A stretch of DNA of 64,000 nt from Rusavskia elegans (taxonomy: Eukaryota > Ascomycota > Lecanoromycetes > Teloschistales > Teloschistaceae): contig SAUG01000054.1 of the NCBI GenBank assembly GCA_011316305.1, positions 124,001-188,000 on the forward strand, read 5' to 3'. Position numbers and translations under genes: made by a program. Of the stretch, positions 48,102 to 57,414 are shown piece by piece. Below the pieces are notes generated by a model that made no database searches, was not told where the DNA came from, and saw nothing but the letters and a program-made list of their open reading frames with translations. The first letter of the stretch is position 1. Each line of letters starts with the position of its first letter.

Positions 48102-50947
48102 CTACCCACCCACCCGCTTCCTCAAAAGCACTCTCGTCCCATCATACGGCATCGCCAAATTATCCCACCACCATTTCCACGGCTTCTTCGGCTCCTCCAG
48201 CTTGAAATCATAGTTACGGACGAGATGGATCATGACCGTTTTTAGCACGAGCGCCGCGTGGTATCTGCCTGGGCTGTGCAGTTGAGTGTTAATGGGTTAT
48301 GTTGATGGATGTGGTTGGTCGAGGAGAGGGGAATGAAGATATGGGGGGTGGAGGTGATTGTGATTATATGGAGGAAGGGGGAGTGGGGAGGGAGGAGGAG
48401 AGTGAGTGGGTGGAGATGGTTGTTTTAGGGGGATTGGGGGCGAGGGGAACGGGGCAGGGAAGGTTTGAAGGGAAGGGGAGGGGGAAGAGGGGATGGGGGT
48501 ACTGGATAGAAAGCAGCAGGATGTGAAAGAACGACAGAACGAACCAAACATGGCCCCCAAACCCCCAAACAGGAAACTCCCTCTTTACTTCCGTCATGCT
48601 ATCGCCATACATTGTATTCTCCCTTTCCATTCCCCTATCACTATCCTGTGGCCCATCTGACATCGTTTTGCGGGTGTATCGTAACCCGTCAAAGGTATTA
48701 GGGTTGGGGTAGAAATCCGGGTCGTGCATTAGTTTGTAGGAGGAGACGGAGGTGATGGTGCCGGTTGGGATGTGCGGGGTGCCGGAGCGGAAGGTGTAGG
48801 GGGAGAGGGATTTGCGGCGGATGGCTACTGGGGTGGTTGTCAGTGGTAGTCGTAGGTGTGGGGCGGGAGGATGTAGGGAGAGCAGGTGTTAGGAGGTCAG
48901 AGGGGAATCTGGGTGAGCGGGAAGATGGGGGATAGGAAAGGGGGCGAAGAGAGATAGGAAGCTTTGAGTCTGGGATGATGGGAGATGGGGGATGATAGAT
49001 ATGGTGCTGTTGTGGAAATAAAGCGCAGGGGGTATAGTTCAAAAAAAAAATAAAAAATAAAAAAATAAAAGGTTTGGCTGAGAGAGCAGAAACATACAAT
49101 CATCCATTGGATTTAACCTCATGCTCTCTTTCAGGAAGCTGTCCAGTATGGGCATTTCGTTACTTATGGTTTTCGCATCCAGCGTCGCCTTATTTGATAT
49201 CTCCTGCCGGATGAGATTGACGTATTCGGGACGCTGGCAGAGTTCTAGGAAGGCGAAATCGAGGTTCTATAGTGCTCTTCGTTAGCTCGTGGTAAGGCGG
49301 AAAACGAGGTGATTGAGGTCGTTGTTAGCAGCTCGATGAAGGTGAAGAAGGAGAGGATCGGAGGGTTGATTTGAAGGTAGGATGGAGAGACGTACGACCC
49401 AAGGCTGATGCGCAGCAGCAAACCATATTCCTATCAGCGCCTGAACGACAATGTTCGGTGTCCAATAGCTAGAGTCTCTGGAGGCGTCGATCATGTGGTA
49501 CATCAAGGTAATCTAGAAGACTTCTCAGCTGTTCACTGCCTCCAGTTTTTCAATGAGCATGGGCGGGGATCCAGGAAGTAGTACCCTTTTTAAGTTTTGA
49601 TCTTTTTCCCAGCCTCCATCTGGCTTGGTCATTGCATCTTTGAGCATAACGATGAGATCTTTGAGCGCTTGGCCGTCTTTGGTGGTTTTGGAGAACATGT
49701 ATCTGACACTCTGTGGTTAGCTAGTTGATTGACTCAATCGTAAAGTTGCTATTACCCTTCTAAGAATCTAGGGAAGAACTGCATTGCACCCTGATACGCG
49801 ATTGTATCCATGTAGTACCTTTTTAGAGATGCCAGGAATTTTGGGTTCTCAGCTGACATGTGTGAGCATCGATTTTCTTGCCCAACTCAAGCCAGGACTG
49901 AAACGAGTACTGACTCAATGTTCTCCCAAACATGTACAATGCCAACGGATCGCTTGCAGTATCTCTCATCGTTGGAGTCGTCTCTATGGAAGTCCAGCCT
50001 GGACGGGCTGTTACCATCTGAATTATCCGGTGATCTTGGGCGAGATTACATACCATCCTGGGTGACTTTGCCATTGGCAATAGCCCTTTCCAAGACCTCT
50101 TCTATCTTCCCCTGCAAATGCGGCCGCAAAGATTCCAGTTCGGTGGTTCCGATCACTTTGATCGTCCTTGCAAAAAGGCGGAACCGTGCTCCTGCGGTAT
50201 CAAGAGGATCGCTGTTGGTTTCTTCGTCTTTGAGTGTGTATTTGAAGCCGAAGATCTAGATATCGATCACTCAATGACAATGTCCCTCAAGTGTCCTCTA
50301 CCAGTCCCTCGAGATTGAATGTGCAGCAGAGAGGAAGAGGAAGTCTCAGAGTTTATTTTCATGGGAGATGGAATACTCACATCAGCATACACCGCCGGCT
50401 GTGATAACTCTGGGGTATGGCTCAGCTCCTCCATCTGGTCGCGAGATTCAATAACAATGGGTTTCTCGCGTAGAAAAGGTTTGTAGTATCTTTGATGTCT
50501 CTAAAGATTGACCAGCTCAAGCTTAGCTACTAATCTATCAAGTCTGCTCCCTCTCTCTCTCTGATCAACCCCTCGGAGGACTCACAAAGTCATGATACAA
50601 GGCCTTGATTTGGTCCACCATAGAGACTGCGCTCTTTCTACTCCCTGCTTCGGGAGGCGAATCGATAGATGATCCGTTAATCATTTGATATAGATACTGG
50701 ATGATCTGCGATGAGATAAATCAGTACAGGTCCCTCCACATTCTCCCGAACGAGAAACGTAACCACGAACCTGCCCACTTAACATCACAACCTCAAACAC
50801 ACCAATGGTGAGCAAGACGACAGGGGTGTATCCATTCCAGATGCCCTCGATACCCAGCCGTTTCCGTATTGATGCGCTGAATGGGGCGAACATAAGACTG
50901 GAGACTATGATTCGGCGAATTGCAGCGCCGGTTCTGAATCCTGACAT
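48102..50947 (-). CDS. Cytochrome P450 (paralogue B), 11 exons
   Basis: Model complement(join(48102..48273, 48545..48824, 49098..49266, 49396..49512, 49585..49702, 49756..49852, 49915..50007, 50054..50255, 50381..50500, 50586..50705, 50771..50947)), 554 residues, every junction in phase. The start is MSGFRTGAAIRR (a later Met in the same exon is possible), with anchor YTPVVLLTIGVFEVVML. The body reads PFLREKPIVIESRDQMEEL, GWTSIETTPTMRDTASDP, YMFGRTLTENPKFLASLK, ALIGIWFAAAHQPWVNLDFAF, and ExxR in FLKESMRLNP. The haem loop WGFGGHVCPGRYHAAL gives Cys 498, split by an intron in its codon. The last two introns are unusually long (271 and 273 nt) and low-complexity; the others are 46-129 nt. The paralogue at 37.7-39.8 kb shares its 3' intron positions. 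Confidence 0.83.
49041..49070. repeat. A-rich tract in a P450 intron
   Basis: Run of A interrupted by single T, inside the 273-nt intron of P450 paralogue B. Confidence 0.9.
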
Positions 50948-52448
50948 GGCTGCAATGATTGGGTTTCCGAGCGAGAGAAGCACGTGCGGTTGAAATGTAA
51001 ACCTCCGAATACTGACAGCGCGCTGTTCCTCGATGGTTATCACTGTTCTACGGTAAGGTTGTAGGATAGACTGGTGGAGAACCGACAAGGTTGCTGGGAG
51101 TCCAGAAACTGACCGCTCAAATAGGAAAGTTGAACAATCCCAATGTGGTACAAGGGTGATGCTTCTACCTCGCTGCTTGGTGCTCACGAAGTTTAGGGAG
51201 TCCTTCAGCTGGTCTGCCTCGTATTCACAACCGGTTGGAAAACCATATACAGCTCACACCAATTTCTCCCTGTCGCGGTAACTCTTGACCAGTTGACGAT
51301 GAACACCAGCGGAAAACGTTACGGGTGGTGTATACCACCCGCCAAAAACGACCAAACAGCCAGAGTTGCTCGAAACGTTCTAGCGGAAGCTCAAAACCGA
51401 AGAATATCCGTCCTCGTACAACTCGAAGCGCACTAACCAAGTAGAGATGCCGAGAATCTTCCGAAGCTAGCTTCTTTCGATCAAATCGCGGCTGAGGCTT
51501 CGAACGCTGACACAATCAAGGACCTGGATCTGTTTAAATTTCAATCTCATGTTCGCACATGAGCCATATCGAATATTGAATTTTGGAGGTTTTGTCATTC
51601 TAACTAGCTATATGTAGTATGATGGCTCACTTGGAGAGACCCTGGTATGTCATGATGATACTAGAGAACTTATCCCGGGTGATCCCAACTATAAATCAAT
51701 GATAATCCAATGCCTCACTACTCAACAGCACTGCGTCCACCTGTCCCCTAATAGTCTCTGTTGATGCTGCCCTGATATTCTCTGTTGATGCTGCCCTGGT
51801 ATTCTCTGTTGATGCTGCCTTTTTCGTATCTTCCTCGCCTTACCCTACCAGCGCCGCCATAGAAACATCGATATCATGTTCCCAGATATTATTGACTTCG
51901 TCGACGATACTGTGTTTATGTGACAAGAGATGTAGAAGGTATCAATGCGTGCCTCGGACAGTCTTCCCTTTGTGAGTCTCAATCCATTCAAGCAAGTCAA
52001 TGCTTAGCAATAGATGTAGCCTTCCAATATTGTTCTCACCATCTGTCATTCCTGTAAATAAATGCAGAGGAGGAAAGAGAGTTGAGCAAACATGTTGTGA
52101 TCAAATACCGGGGGCCGGCATTTGAGACAAGTTTGGCTTTTTTTTGGCTGGTCTGGGCATCCGCTATCTTGCCTGCCAGACGATCCGATTGCACATGCCA
52201 GAATACGGGATGAAGGAGGAAGGAGCCTGTGTGAAGCCAAGAGATCCTTTGCAACACTGAACTGGAAAAGATTGGCGTGATTTAGTTCCAAGGGATGCTG
52301 ATGGCTCGATCATGGATGACTTGGTTGCTGCCGAAAGCGAGGGGATGATCGAGTTAACATGGACGGTTGAGCGCTTGCACCTCGATTGGTTGAGTGTTGA
52401 TTGACGGCCCATCTCCGGGAAGGTAAAGCCTATGATTTTTACCATTGC
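50948..52448. other. Intergenic, 1.5 kb, with a short tandem repeat
   Basis: The promoter side of P450 paralogue B and the 3' side of the GT32 gene. Codon-like minus-strand sequence around 51830-51900 is interrupted by a stop. No gene is called. Confidence 0.45.
51755..51819. repeat. 24-bp tandem repeat, about 2.7 copies
   Basis: Unit TCTCTGTTGATGCTGCCCTG plus RTAT, at 51755, 51779 and 51803. The period is a multiple of three and frames on both strands stay open through it (SVDAALIF on plus, RAASTENI on minus). Confidence 0.9.
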
Positions 52449-53708
52449 TCACTCTTCCTTCTTTCCATTTCCAACTCTTTTATTTCCCTTCCTTCTTCCC
52501 TCCGCTTCTTTTCCCTGCCTTCTTCCTTCCCATTTATTTCCGTTCCTTATTCCTTCCCCCTTTTTCCCTTTCCTCTCTTCCCCTTTACTCCCCTTCCTCC
52601 TTTCTTTCCCCTCTGTCCCCTTCCTTCTTTCTTCCCCTTTATTTACCTTCCTCTCTTCCCCTTCACTTCCCTTCCTCCTTTCTTCCCCCTCTGTTCCCTT
52701 CCTTCTTTCTTGCCCTTCAATTCCCTTCTTTCTTTCTTCTGGCATTTTCCCCTCTCTCATTTTCCATGAGCCTCGGAATCGATGTCGAAGCAAGGTCTCG
52801 TCCGAGGTCTCTGACCCCCCACCAGAGCCAACCATCCCAGTCGCGAAACCTTTGATCGGCAAGATCATGACATCCCCAACCAACGTTGGCTCGGTGAGTC
52901 CGGTGAAGTTTCGATGAGTCACCTCGGTCCCCGTGCTGAACGATAGGTACGCGAAGACCTCTTGAGACCACTTCACAGGACCCGAGGCGAACAACACGTC
53001 TTGATCACTCCTTGGGTGAAGCTCGGATAGGCTGACGCCCTCTGCTATCGCCAGGTCATGCAGTTCTCTGGTGACCGCTTGGACCATCCGATCCATGAGA
53101 GGGTGATGAGCGCTAGAAGCGAGAGACCATTGACAGAACTGCAGTGGCAGGAAAATCCCAGGGGGGAGATCCGTTCTTTGTAGCATATCGAATTCAAGTC
53201 CGACTATGGCTCGAGTTTGCTTGTCGGAGTGATCGGAGAACCAAGAATCGATTGGTTGAACGGCATCGGTATCTAGGTCACTGTATACCCCTCCTTCCGC
53301 TGCTAAGACCAGATATCGAAGATAGTCGGCACGTAGAATGGTACTCCCAAGCTCAAGGTAGGAGTTTAGGATGTACAAGTCATGGCTGTAGTGCCGTTGC
53401 ACGAATTGCCGGCCAGCTTCCTCGTCCAGTAAGACGTGTTGGTAGGAAGGGTTCTTGGCACTCCATGACCGGACTGATTCCTGGAGTGTTTCGTCTTTCC
53501 ATTGGGGGTGGTCGAAGTTGATTTGCCAAATCTTTTGCGGAATCGGCTGTAATGTATTCTGCTGAGGAAAGACCTTTTGACTGGACCATTCTGCCGCCTG
53601 GAACCTTGCGGGTCCGCCGAGCCACGAGTACACAATGATGACGGCGATTGAAGTGCTTGCTGCAAGTGGACGCCATACAGCAGAGGGGAACATAGTCTGA
53701 GGTCTCAA
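52449..53708 (-). CDS. GT32 family glycosyltransferase with a minisatellite-encoded tail
   Basis: Single exon, 419 residues. N-terminal signal anchor (residues ~17-35, STSIAVIIVYSWLGG), a type II Golgi topology. The GT32 (Och1/Hoc1-like, DXD sugar-binding) domain has IPQKIWQINFDHPQW, SWSAKNPSYQHVLLD, LRADYLRYLVLAAEGGVY and SDLDTD with the DXD at residues 144-146, plus GPVKWSQEVF. It closes with the usual LLRHRFRGSWK near residue 316. Residues ~317-419 are then a highly charged Lys/Arg/Glu/Gly repeat (ERRKGTEGE-type units) encoded by a polypurine 78-bp minisatellite. Family members normally stop just after the HRFRGSWK motif, so the tail looks like stop loss into a repeat. The predicted role is mannosyl or hexosyl transfer in the Golgi. 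Confidence 0.85.
   Translation of the reverse strand: MRPQTMFPSAVWRPLAASTSIAVIIVYSWLGGPARFQAAEWSSQKVFPQQNTLQPIPQKIWQINFDHPQWKDETLQESVRSWSAKNPSYQHVLLDEEAGRQFVQRHYSHDLYILNSYLELGSTILRADYLRYLVLAAEGGVYSDLDTDAVQPIDSWFSDHSDKQTRAIVGLEFDMLQRTDLPPGIFLPLQFCQWSLASSAHHPLMDRMVQAVTRELHDLAIAEGVSLSELHPRSDQDVLFASGPVKWSQEVFAYLSFSTGTEVTHRNFTGLTEPTLVGDVMILPIKGFATGMVGSGGGSETSDETLLRHRFRGSWKMREGKMPEERKKGIEGQERRKGTEGEERRKGSEGEERKVNKGEERRKGTEGKERRKGSKGEERKGKKGEGIRNGNKWEGRRQGKEAEGRRKGNKRVGNGKKEE
52570..52725. repeat. 78-bp polypyrimidine minisatellite, two clear copies
   Basis: Copies start at 52570 and 52648 with the same TTCCTCTCTTCCCCTT opening. More degenerate pyrimidine-rich sequence extends on both sides (52440-52760). 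It translates on the minus strand as a 26-residue higher-order repeat in the GT32 tail. Confidence 0.85.
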
Positions 53709-54192
53709 TTCTTCTTGTTTGGTAGGAACGCAAAAGGGCGTTGATCAAGTAGACTTGAGATGAGATGGGAGGTTGACACCTAGACCAGAAGAGTGCGCAG
53801 TGGACTAATGTTCAATTACTTCGAAGGACAGTAGTTTGACATGAGGACGCGGTGGGATTGCCTTCTTCCTATTTACTAAATAGGAATTCTCCGGTCCAAC
53901 CGTCCAAGAGCTATAGACAGGTGGTCCTGCACAATCAGGCATTTGGGCGACGAATGGAGCCATACTCGGGATGGTTTGACCTGCTAACGGTTGTGGTCTT
54001 GGTGGAAACGGATACGAAACGCCCGCCTCTTGCAATGAAAATAGCCACGGGACAACGCGCTAAATTGAAGTTAACATGTATTAGCTATGTCGACAATTGT
54101 TGAGATTATGCATCCCTCGGTCAGTATGGATGACGAATGCTGGCCTCATGCTCCGGCGATTTTTATTTACCCTCACCATTGTTTTGATGGTT
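53709..54192. other. Intergenic, GT32 5' side to TRM1 3' side
   Basis: 484 bases, short ORFs only. Confidence 0.55.
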
Positions 54193-56514
54193 TCATGGGT
54201 CGACCTTCGCTTTGCTCATTGGGCCCCAATCAGGTCGTGGATTCATCTGATACCGTACTATCTTCTTGCCCGCCGCTTCTTTTCCCAGCCTCTCGTCAAA
54301 GTTGACTTTGAGTTCATGGCATTGTGTGCCATTGCTCCCTTCCTGCGACGCGCCGTCCTGCTCCTTGTTGCCTTCCGCTGCTGTACCACTCTTGCTCAGA
54401 CAGAACAGGGCGGCATCAATAGCCGCCTGTAGACTCTGCACAGTCTCCGTCTCAGCAAGTATCTTTCTCAGCTCCTGTTTCTTATCTTCCAACTGCCTGT
54501 TGGATCTGTCTTTCCTCATAATTTCGAAACCAGCCATTCCTCTTGTGAGTGCGCCTGCTTTGATCGGATGTTTCTGTCTGACCCATTCTCTCATGATCTC
54601 CCAGATGACATCCCACGGCGCATCGGTACGTATGCTGCCAGGCTCTGTGTGAGAGCGGGTAGTACGGTAGCCCAGACCAAGGAGGGCGCCTCGAAGCGCA
54701 GCGTCGGACGGAACTGAACAGTGAAGTGTACGCGCGAGGATCGACGGGTTGAAGAAGAAGGGATGCGGATCACGAAGGGCGGGATCGAGTGGTCTGATGG
54801 GAGTTGCTTCACTGAATTCTGGAGGCGAGAGCTGCTGGGACTCTTGGAACAGGGTCTCATTCAAGGCGAGCGTGAGCATGCCTTCGATTCGCGGAATAGT
54901 GGAATAATCTTTATCGTCCAGAGATGGGAGAACAGCGAGAATTTTCGTAATGAATTGAGGATTGTGCAGCGGCCCGCCCCACATCGGTCCGGCGAGGTGT
55001 GTCTTGAAGCCGCAATGGTCGCAGAAAGGTGTCGCTGAAGGACCTTGTGCTAGTGAGTGCGTATAGAATTTCCCGCCGTTCTTGTCTTCCCGGTCCCGAC
55101 TTTGAGCAAGATACTGTGTGCTGAAGGAGCCACAGCCGTGGTCGCAATTGTAGACAACCATTGTTTTGCTGGCGAGGAACTTGACATCTGCGGGTGATCT
55201 GCGAATCCGTACGAAGAGTCGCGCGTAGAAGTCGATGTTGAGAGACAGCAACGGTTCGACTGCCAAGCCATATCGAGCAGCTGACGTTGCCACAGCATTG
55301 AGTATGAGGCGGAGTCCTGCTTCATGGCCTTGAGTCCCTTTCCACGATACACCCCCGTATTGAGAGAATGTCTTTTCAGGGAAACCCACCGAGGCGAAAA
55401 CTCCAGCGTCAGTACATGTAACACACAGCAAGCCGCCATCATGGACAGCCTGGACAGCGGCATCGAGGAAAGGTACGGCTGTTCCGTAGGGATCGAGATC
55501 TATGACACTGAACAGGTCCTTAGTGTGGGCTACGGTGTGGTACATCAGGGACTTTGCGTCTCCTGTAGTGGGTTGGATCTTTTCTGTGATTCCATTGTAT
55601 TCTGCATTGAGCTTGATAGAGGCTGTGGCTGAGGATGAGATATCATTGGCGGTGACGGATGTAACATACGGTATTTCTTTAACGTAGCGCAGAGCTCGGA
55701 GGCCTGTAGCCGACAGTGCATCGAGGATTCGGATTTGTGGAGTTTTTATTGTCGGAGATCCATTCTGCTCTGGACCATGATCCGTACCATCCTCATGCTG
55801 TGTATTTGGAGCAATTCCATCTGCAGATTGCCGCCCTTCGATATGCCCATTCGGATGGGGTGGATCACTGGCAGCAGTGCCCCATTCGCCAGCAAGTGGA
55901 GGGTTGGCTACTGTAGTGGATAACATGATAGGTGAAGAGCCATCTTGAACTTGTGTTTGCTCCACGCTTTCAGCAAGAGATGATGTATTAGATTGCTCCG
56001 GCCTCCCCGACGTGCCCGGTCTCTCGAGTCTCTTGTACCCATTCACATGGTCGAGGTTCTCGTGGCCGGGTACATCTCCCCTCTTCCTCTTGATACCCTT
56101 TTTTCCGTCTCTTTCTAGCCTCTCAACCCTACGCTCATGCCTGGCACGGCGTATGACAGCTAAATCCTCGGCAAAAGCCCGGATGGCGAGGACGCTGAGG
56201 TCACGATTGAACTGTTGAATGGGGTTGTAGAAGACGGATTGCTTGCTGCCACCTTTCGCTGAGTGTCCCGATCGAAGGTTCAGGATATCTGCCAGGCCTT
56301 CCCGGACCCTTTCATAGGTCTTGTCCTTGTAAAGCACCTCATCGGTCACTGGCGGGTTCTTTGATGCACTGTTGGAAGGGCTCATGATCCTGGCGTTTGA
56401 TGTGCATGCTCTGGAAGAGATCCGGCTGGAGCAGTGGAAGTAAGGTCCAATCTTCCTGATGGAGGTAGAGGATGCCAGGGTGGGGCAGAAGGCTTTTGTA
56501 TTTCCAACAATCAT
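54193..56514 (-). CDS. TRM1: tRNA (guanine26-N2)-dimethyltransferase
   Basis: Single exon. A start at 56514 gives 773 residues; a start at the internal Met 44 (base 56385, MSPSNSASKN) gives 730. The residues between are Ser/Arg-rich with few acids and resemble a mitochondrial presequence, as in yeast TRM1, which uses two starts. Trm1 makes m2,2-G26 in cytosolic and mitochondrial tRNA. Motifs are FYNPIQQFNRDLSVLAIRAF near the N terminus, ILDALSATGLRALRYVKE (SAM-binding), IDLDPYGTAVPFLDAA (DPYG motif), LCVTCTDAGVFA, and a Cys4-type zinc site (CDHGCG ... CDHCGFKTHLAGPMW). A Lys/Arg-rich segment (KKGIKRKRG) is a likely nuclear signal. The insert before the methylase core (residues ~160-250) and the Ala/Gly/Gln tail are species-specific low-complexity sequence. 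Confidence 0.95.
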   Translation of the reverse strand: MIVGNTKAFCPTLASSTSIRKIGPYFHCSSRISSRACTSNARIMSPSNSASKNPPVTDEVLYKDKTYERVREGLADILNLRSGHSAKGGSKQSVFYNPIQQFNRDLSVLAIRAFAEDLAVIRRARHERRVERLERDGKKGIKRKRGDVPGHENLDHVNGYKRLERPGTSGRPEQSNTSSLAESVEQTQVQDGSSPIMLSTTVANPPLAGEWGTAASDPPHPNGHIEGRQSADGIAPNTQHEDGTDHGPEQNGSPTIKTPQIRILDALSATGLRALRYVKEIPYVTSVTANDISSSATASIKLNAEYNGITEKIQPTTGDAKSLMYHTVAHTKDLFSVIDLDPYGTAVPFLDAAVQAVHDGGLLCVTCTDAGVFASVGFPEKTFSQYGGVSWKGTQGHEAGLRLILNAVATSAARYGLAVEPLLSLNIDFYARLFVRIRRSPADVKFLASKTMVVYNCDHGCGSFSTQYLAQSRDREDKNGGKFYTHSLAQGPSATPFCDHCGFKTHLAGPMWGGPLHNPQFITKILAVLPSLDDKDYSTIPRIEGMLTLALNETLFQESQQLSPPEFSEATPIRPLDPALRDPHPFFFNPSILARTLHCSVPSDAALRGALLGLGYRTTRSHTEPGSIRTDAPWDVIWEIMREWVRQKHPIKAGALTRGMAGFEIMRKDRSNRQLEDKKQELRKILAETETVQSLQAAIDAALFCLSKSGTAAEGNKEQDGASQEGSNGTQCHELKVNFDERLGKEAAGKKIVRYQMNPRPDWGPMSKAKVDP

Positions 56515-56840
56515 AGAACAAAAAGATTGATGGGATGTGGAGGCACACCAGTCGAGTTAGCGTGCCAAGCTCTGTCGCGTGCCTTCCCGTCGTGTCAAAA
56601 AACTTGAAATCAGTTGCCCTTACGAGCAACCTCCAGACAAGTCCCTACCAAAGGAGGATGTACTCCACCAGCTCACTGCCAGAGCCGTTGCGCTATAGTA
56701 CCTGTCTACTAACATCAAAATAGCCAGAAGCAAAATCCCTTTCGATGTACCGACTACCGTACGCCTTCCATTCCGGTTGTTATTTAACACCGCTCAATCT
56801 CCTTGGGTTGAATAATTTGCCTCAGCTCTCAGACTCCCTA
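56515..56840. other. TRM1 upstream region
   Basis: About 330 bases between the TRM1 start and the RIP-mutated block. No gene seen. Confidence 0.55.
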
Positions 56841-57322
56841 TATAATATCGTTATAGTTATACCCGGGTAAAACGTATATACCAAGCCTAGGAAAAGCTAA
56901 CTAAAACGATATTAGTAGGGGTCTAAATTTAATACCCGGATTTTCTACTAGATTAATACTCGTTTATTTACGTTTTTTTTCGAAATTTCTTTTTTTCTTC
57001 TATATAGTTATATAGAATTAATAACGAAGTTAAGTAAATTAGATTTCTTTATCGAAATATCTTTTCTTTTCTCTTCCGTTTTTTCTCGTATCGTAATTTT
57101 AATAAGAAATTTCTTTTTTTCGTCGACGTCGAGGACGAGAATACGCTTTTTTTCTCTTATAAAATAAAGCTTTTCCGGGCCTAGACCTACGCTCTAGCTA
57201 GCGACGGAGCTAAAAACGAAGGCGAAAACTCGAAAACTCGTTAAAATTCTCGAAGAAACGTCGAATTGAAAAAACGTAGAAAACCTTTATTTTTTAACGA
57301 TAAAACATCAGCATTTCCCAAA

Positions 57323-57339
57323 ACCGGCTTGAAGCCGGT
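57323..57339. repeat. Perfect inverted repeat in RIP-free island 1
   Basis: Arms ACCGGCTT / AAGCCGGT with a one-base centre, followed at 57342-57353 by the 12-base palindrome CGGGTATACCCG. Confidence 0.9.
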
Positions 57340-57369
57340 CTCGGGTATACCCGAAGCTGCGTGGCTGCG

Positions 57370-57414
57370 CGGCTGAGACGGCTGAGACGGCTGAACGGCT
57401 GAGACGGCTGAAAA
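57370..57414. repeat. CGGCTGAGA 9-bp minisatellite, 5 units
   Basis: Five tandem CGGCTGA(G)A units, of which two lack one base, inside the first RIP-free island. Confidence 0.9.
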
